DNA of 8,675 nucleotides from JBOGXF01 sp050694275 (GTDB lineage Bacteria > Actinomycetota > CADDZG01 > WHSQ01). Location: contig JBOGXF010000137.1 in NCBI GenBank assembly GCA_050694275.1, forward strand, positions 1 to 8,675, read 5' to 3'. Under the pieces are notes generated by a model. The model made no database searches, was not told the origin of the DNA, and saw only the letters and a list, made by a program, of their open reading frames with translations. Position numbers and translations under genes: made by a program. Numbering within the stretch: the first letter of the stretch is position 1; each line of letters starts with the position of its first letter. Positions 7,395 through 8,675 of this stretch are shown piece after piece.

Positions 7395-7517
7395 CTCGTC
7401 GCGCGAGAAAGCCAGGTAAACGATCCGCCCGACCCGAAACTTGACCCGATCCCGAACCAGGGCCTCGTAGCTGCGCGGCAGGGTTGCCGCCAGGGCGCGG
7501 ACCTCCTCGATCGTCAC
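7395..7517 (-). pseudogene. MmcQ/YjbR-like protein, N-terminal fragment
   Basis: About 41 codons from a GTG at 7517 read TIEEVRALAATLPRSYEALV, followed by DRVKFRVGRIVYLAFSRDE. This is like the start of YjbR/MmcQ-family (DUF) proteins, which typically run to 110-130 residues. After SRDE the expected continuation is lost; the frame goes on into APCSPAGG, which is antisense to the histidine kinase fragment. The GTG start is a guess from family alignment; the frame is open much further upstream to 7808 without recognisable sequence, and no good ribosome binding site is seen. The family fold resembles a double-wing DNA-binding domain, but its cellular role is unclear. The fragment is probably dead. 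Confidence 0.65.
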
Positions 7518-7705
7518 CAACGGGATCTGCCTTCGCCGCGAGATGAGATGTACGGTGCGATCCGCTTGGGCCCTCCTCTCCGCGTTTGCCCCCTGACTTT
7601 CTTCACGCCCGACGCCTGAAGCCCCACTAGGGCGGGCCAGCGCCGTTGGAGGCTCCGCGAGCGTGGAATCGGCGTCAGTTTCGCCTAACCCGCCTTCACG
7701 GATTG

Positions 7706-7725
7706 CCACCGATTTGATTCGGTGG
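7706..7725. terminator. Possible terminator after the toxin gene
   Basis: CCACCGA (7706-7712) and TCGGTGG (7719-7725) form a perfect 7-bp stem with a 6-base loop, 24 bp past the mazF-like stop on minus. There is no T-run. The remainder of the gap 7518-7749 shows no recognisable gene. Confidence 0.4.
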
Positions 7726-7749
7726 GATACCCCTCCCGTTTCACCGGTC

Positions 7750-8088
7750 CTACAGGTCGAGCAGCACCGCGATGGTTTCGCGGATCTGAGTGAGCACCGC
7801 GCCGCCAACGTTGCCCATCGTCTCGGTCACCCGCTCAGTGGCCACGGCCCGGGTGTGTTGACACTGCGCGGCGGAGTCGACGTCCAAGCCGTTGTCCGGA
7901 TCGGCCACAACGGTCACCTCCGTGGCGTAGCCGCGTAGGCTACGAGTGAGCGGCACGACCTGGATGACGCGCGGTCCTCGGGAGAGGACTCGTTGCGCGG
8001 TAATCACGATCGCCGGTCGCATGAGCCCGGCCTCTGATCCCCTCGGAACGCCGAGATCGAGCTGGACGACGTCACCCGAGTTCAGCAT
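7750..8088 (-). CDS. mazF: MazF/PemK-type endoribonuclease toxin
   Basis: Predicted 112 residues, a normal MazF length. It has the N-terminal strand SGDVVQLDLG, the basic/GSE loop VPRGSEAGLMRPAIVIT (14-30; Arg16 and the GSE at 17-19 are typical active-site surroundings), a core strand VIQVVPLTRS (41-50), and the second conserved block NGLDVDSAAQCQHTRAV (66-82) with the family Ser at 72. The end, IRETIAVLLDL, is also typical. MazF toxins cut mRNA or other RNA at short sequence motifs and are held inactive by the antitoxin. The start at 8088 overlaps the antitoxin gene by 17 bp, the usual coupled arrangement; the longer open frame to 8187 is antitoxin coding sequence in another frame. The cleavage motif cannot be predicted. 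Confidence 0.9.
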   Translation of the reverse strand: MLNSGDVVQLDLGVPRGSEAGLMRPAIVITAQRVLSRGPRVIQVVPLTRSLRGYATEVTVVADPDNGLDVDSAAQCQHTRAVATERVTETMGNVGGAVLTQIRETIAVLLDL

Positions 8089-8269
8089 CGAGCCAGTTGG
8101 ACTCGTCGTCGCCCAGTGGCCTGGCCAGGTCCTGACCCATCTCGTCCTGATGGAGCACGCGCACCGCTCGCGCGATGGTCTCGGCAACGGTGGTCTTGCG
8201 CTCGCGAGCCAGCCGCTTTAGCTCCTCGTGGGTGGCGCGGTCGACTCGTACGGTAGTGGTCTCACTCAT
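8072..8269 (-). CDS. mazE: Ribbon-helix-helix antitoxin (MazE-like) paired with the toxin
   Basis: Predicted 65 residues. Residues 3-12 (ETTTVRVDRA) form the ribbon strand, and HEELKRLARERKTTVAETIARAV (14-36) the two helices of a ribbon-helix-helix DNA-binding domain. The acidic end DDESNWLDAELG (54-65) with a buried-type Trp is the sort of tail that wraps the toxin. ATG 8269 is chosen because the fold begins there; upstream codons in the frame are operator DNA. No Shine-Dalgarno is seen, which fits a very short leader. The antitoxin should repress its own operon together with the toxin by binding the operator just upstream (family knowledge). Ribbon-helix-helix antitoxins with MazF toxins are frequent in actinobacteria. 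Confidence 0.85.
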   Translation of the reverse strand: MSETTTVRVDRATHEELKRLARERKTTVAETIARAVRVLHQDEMGQDLARPLGDDESNWLDAELG

Positions 8270-8274
8270 GGGGC

Positions 8275-8308
8275 GTAGTCTACCAGAATGTAGATGGAAT
8301 CGTCTACA
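8275..8308 (-). promoter_or_regulatory. Operator/promoter region of the toxin-antitoxin operon
   Basis: Just upstream of the antitoxin are several TCTAC/GTAGA half-sites: TCTAC at 8279-8283, a perfect inverted repeat TGTAGA / TCTACA (8289-8294 and 8303-8308, 8-base centre), and a near-palindrome GTAGTCTAC at 8275-8283. Repeated short half-sites are what ribbon-helix-helix repressors bind. A TACATT box (8287-8292 on minus) inside the array could be the -10; no good -35 is visible. Transcription from it would begin about 10 bases before the ATG. Confidence 0.55.
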
Positions 8309-8675
8309 GTCGATGAACGAGTCACGCCCCCGCCCTGGACCGATTCTGGCCACGTGGGCCGCCATGGGAGCCGCCCAGATCAGGACATGCAACAAGGATC
8401 GCGATCAAGCCACCTATCAAACCGTTGCGGATTGGCAACGGATTGGTATCTCGGCCATTGCTGGCCCCTCCGACCGACTGTCAAAACGATACGAATCCCC
8501 AGCTCAGGGCGGAGGGCGTGGTGCGGAGGGCGTGGTGTGCGATTTCTTCACGTTTGGGCGTGACCTGGTCGTTCGAGACCCGAACAGAGGACTACCCACG
8601 GGATAAGGCGCCATCATCCACACAGCGATGAGCGCGCCGAAGCCGGTGATTACCTCCCGCGTGCGGTGCGCGCAG
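8309..8675. other. Stretch without a confident gene
   Basis: No frame here resembles a known family. There is a hairpin CCGTTGC / GCAACGG (8422-8441) that overlaps a direct repeat CGGATTGG (8428-8435 and 8439-8446). There is also a 14-bp exact tandem repeat GCGGAGGGCGTGGT (8509-8522 and 8523-8536). Two frames stay open into the right edge: a plus one from ATG 8628 (MSAPKPVITSRVR, no ribosome binding site), and a minus one ending at a stop near 8504 that carries a short hydrophobic run (ITGFGALIAVWMMAP). Either might be the tip of a gene, but neither can be called. Confidence 0.4.

Noticed and set aside
6800..7444. A 214-codon plus-strand frame that contains the histidine kinase motif
   Set aside because: Most of it is antisense to the YczE-like gene. 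Only the part 7229-7393 resembles a kinase, so it is a fragment inside a chance frame.
7302..7808. A 168-codon minus-strand frame read as one protein
   Set aside because: Only residues equivalent to 7395-7517 look like a protein family. The upstream part is intergenic in character and the downstream part is antisense to the kinase fragment.
8487..8510. A GAATCCCC stretch that resembles a tRNA T-arm end, as at an attachment site
   Set aside because: No T-stem pairing, anticodon arm or acceptor stem could be found around it.

Overview
The window is high-GC DNA with dense coding and long antisense open frames. It fits an actinomycetote (Actinomycetota). The strongest taxonomic pointers are the start of a gene for the bacterial proteasome activator Bpa, an AfsR/SARP-type regulator with a BTAD domain, and an actinobacterial-looking YczE/FMN-reductase pair. 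No rRNA, tRNA, CRISPR array or intact insertion sequence was seen.

Layout. (1) 1-225, minus: first 75 codons of bpa, cut by the window edge. (2) 330-3365, minus: a large SARP/AfsR-like regulator (winged helix, BTAD, STAND ATPase, TPRs). (3) 3366-3505: a divergent control region with three 11-bp-spaced direct repeats, the spacing expected of a SARP operator. (4) 3506-5440, plus: a secreted two-domain protein with five aromatic-rich tandem repeats followed by a serine beta-lactamase-fold domain. A strong hairpin at 5455-5486 closes it. (5) 5510-5983, minus: an FMN-binding split-barrel (PNPOx-like) protein with a readable promoter. (6) 6116-7517, minus: a decayed block. It holds an NADPH-dependent FMN reductase split by a one-base frameshift, a YczE-like membrane protein lacking its N-terminus, a fragment of about 165 bp from a histidine kinase ATPase domain in the opposite orientation, and a YjbR-like gene lacking its C-terminus. 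(7) 7750-8269, minus: a mazEF-type toxin-antitoxin pair with a half-site-rich operator. (8) 8310-8675: no confident gene.

Functional reading. The regulator and the secreted repeat/beta-lactamase protein are divergent and share one short control region. The direct repeats there make it plausible that the regulator controls the secreted protein, itself, or both (inference). The right half is accessory in character: broken genes, joints between unrelated genes, and a toxin-antitoxin module. The candidate closest to a new system is the divergent regulator/secreted-protein pair. The most unusual structural feature is the two-sided joint around the histidine kinase fragment.
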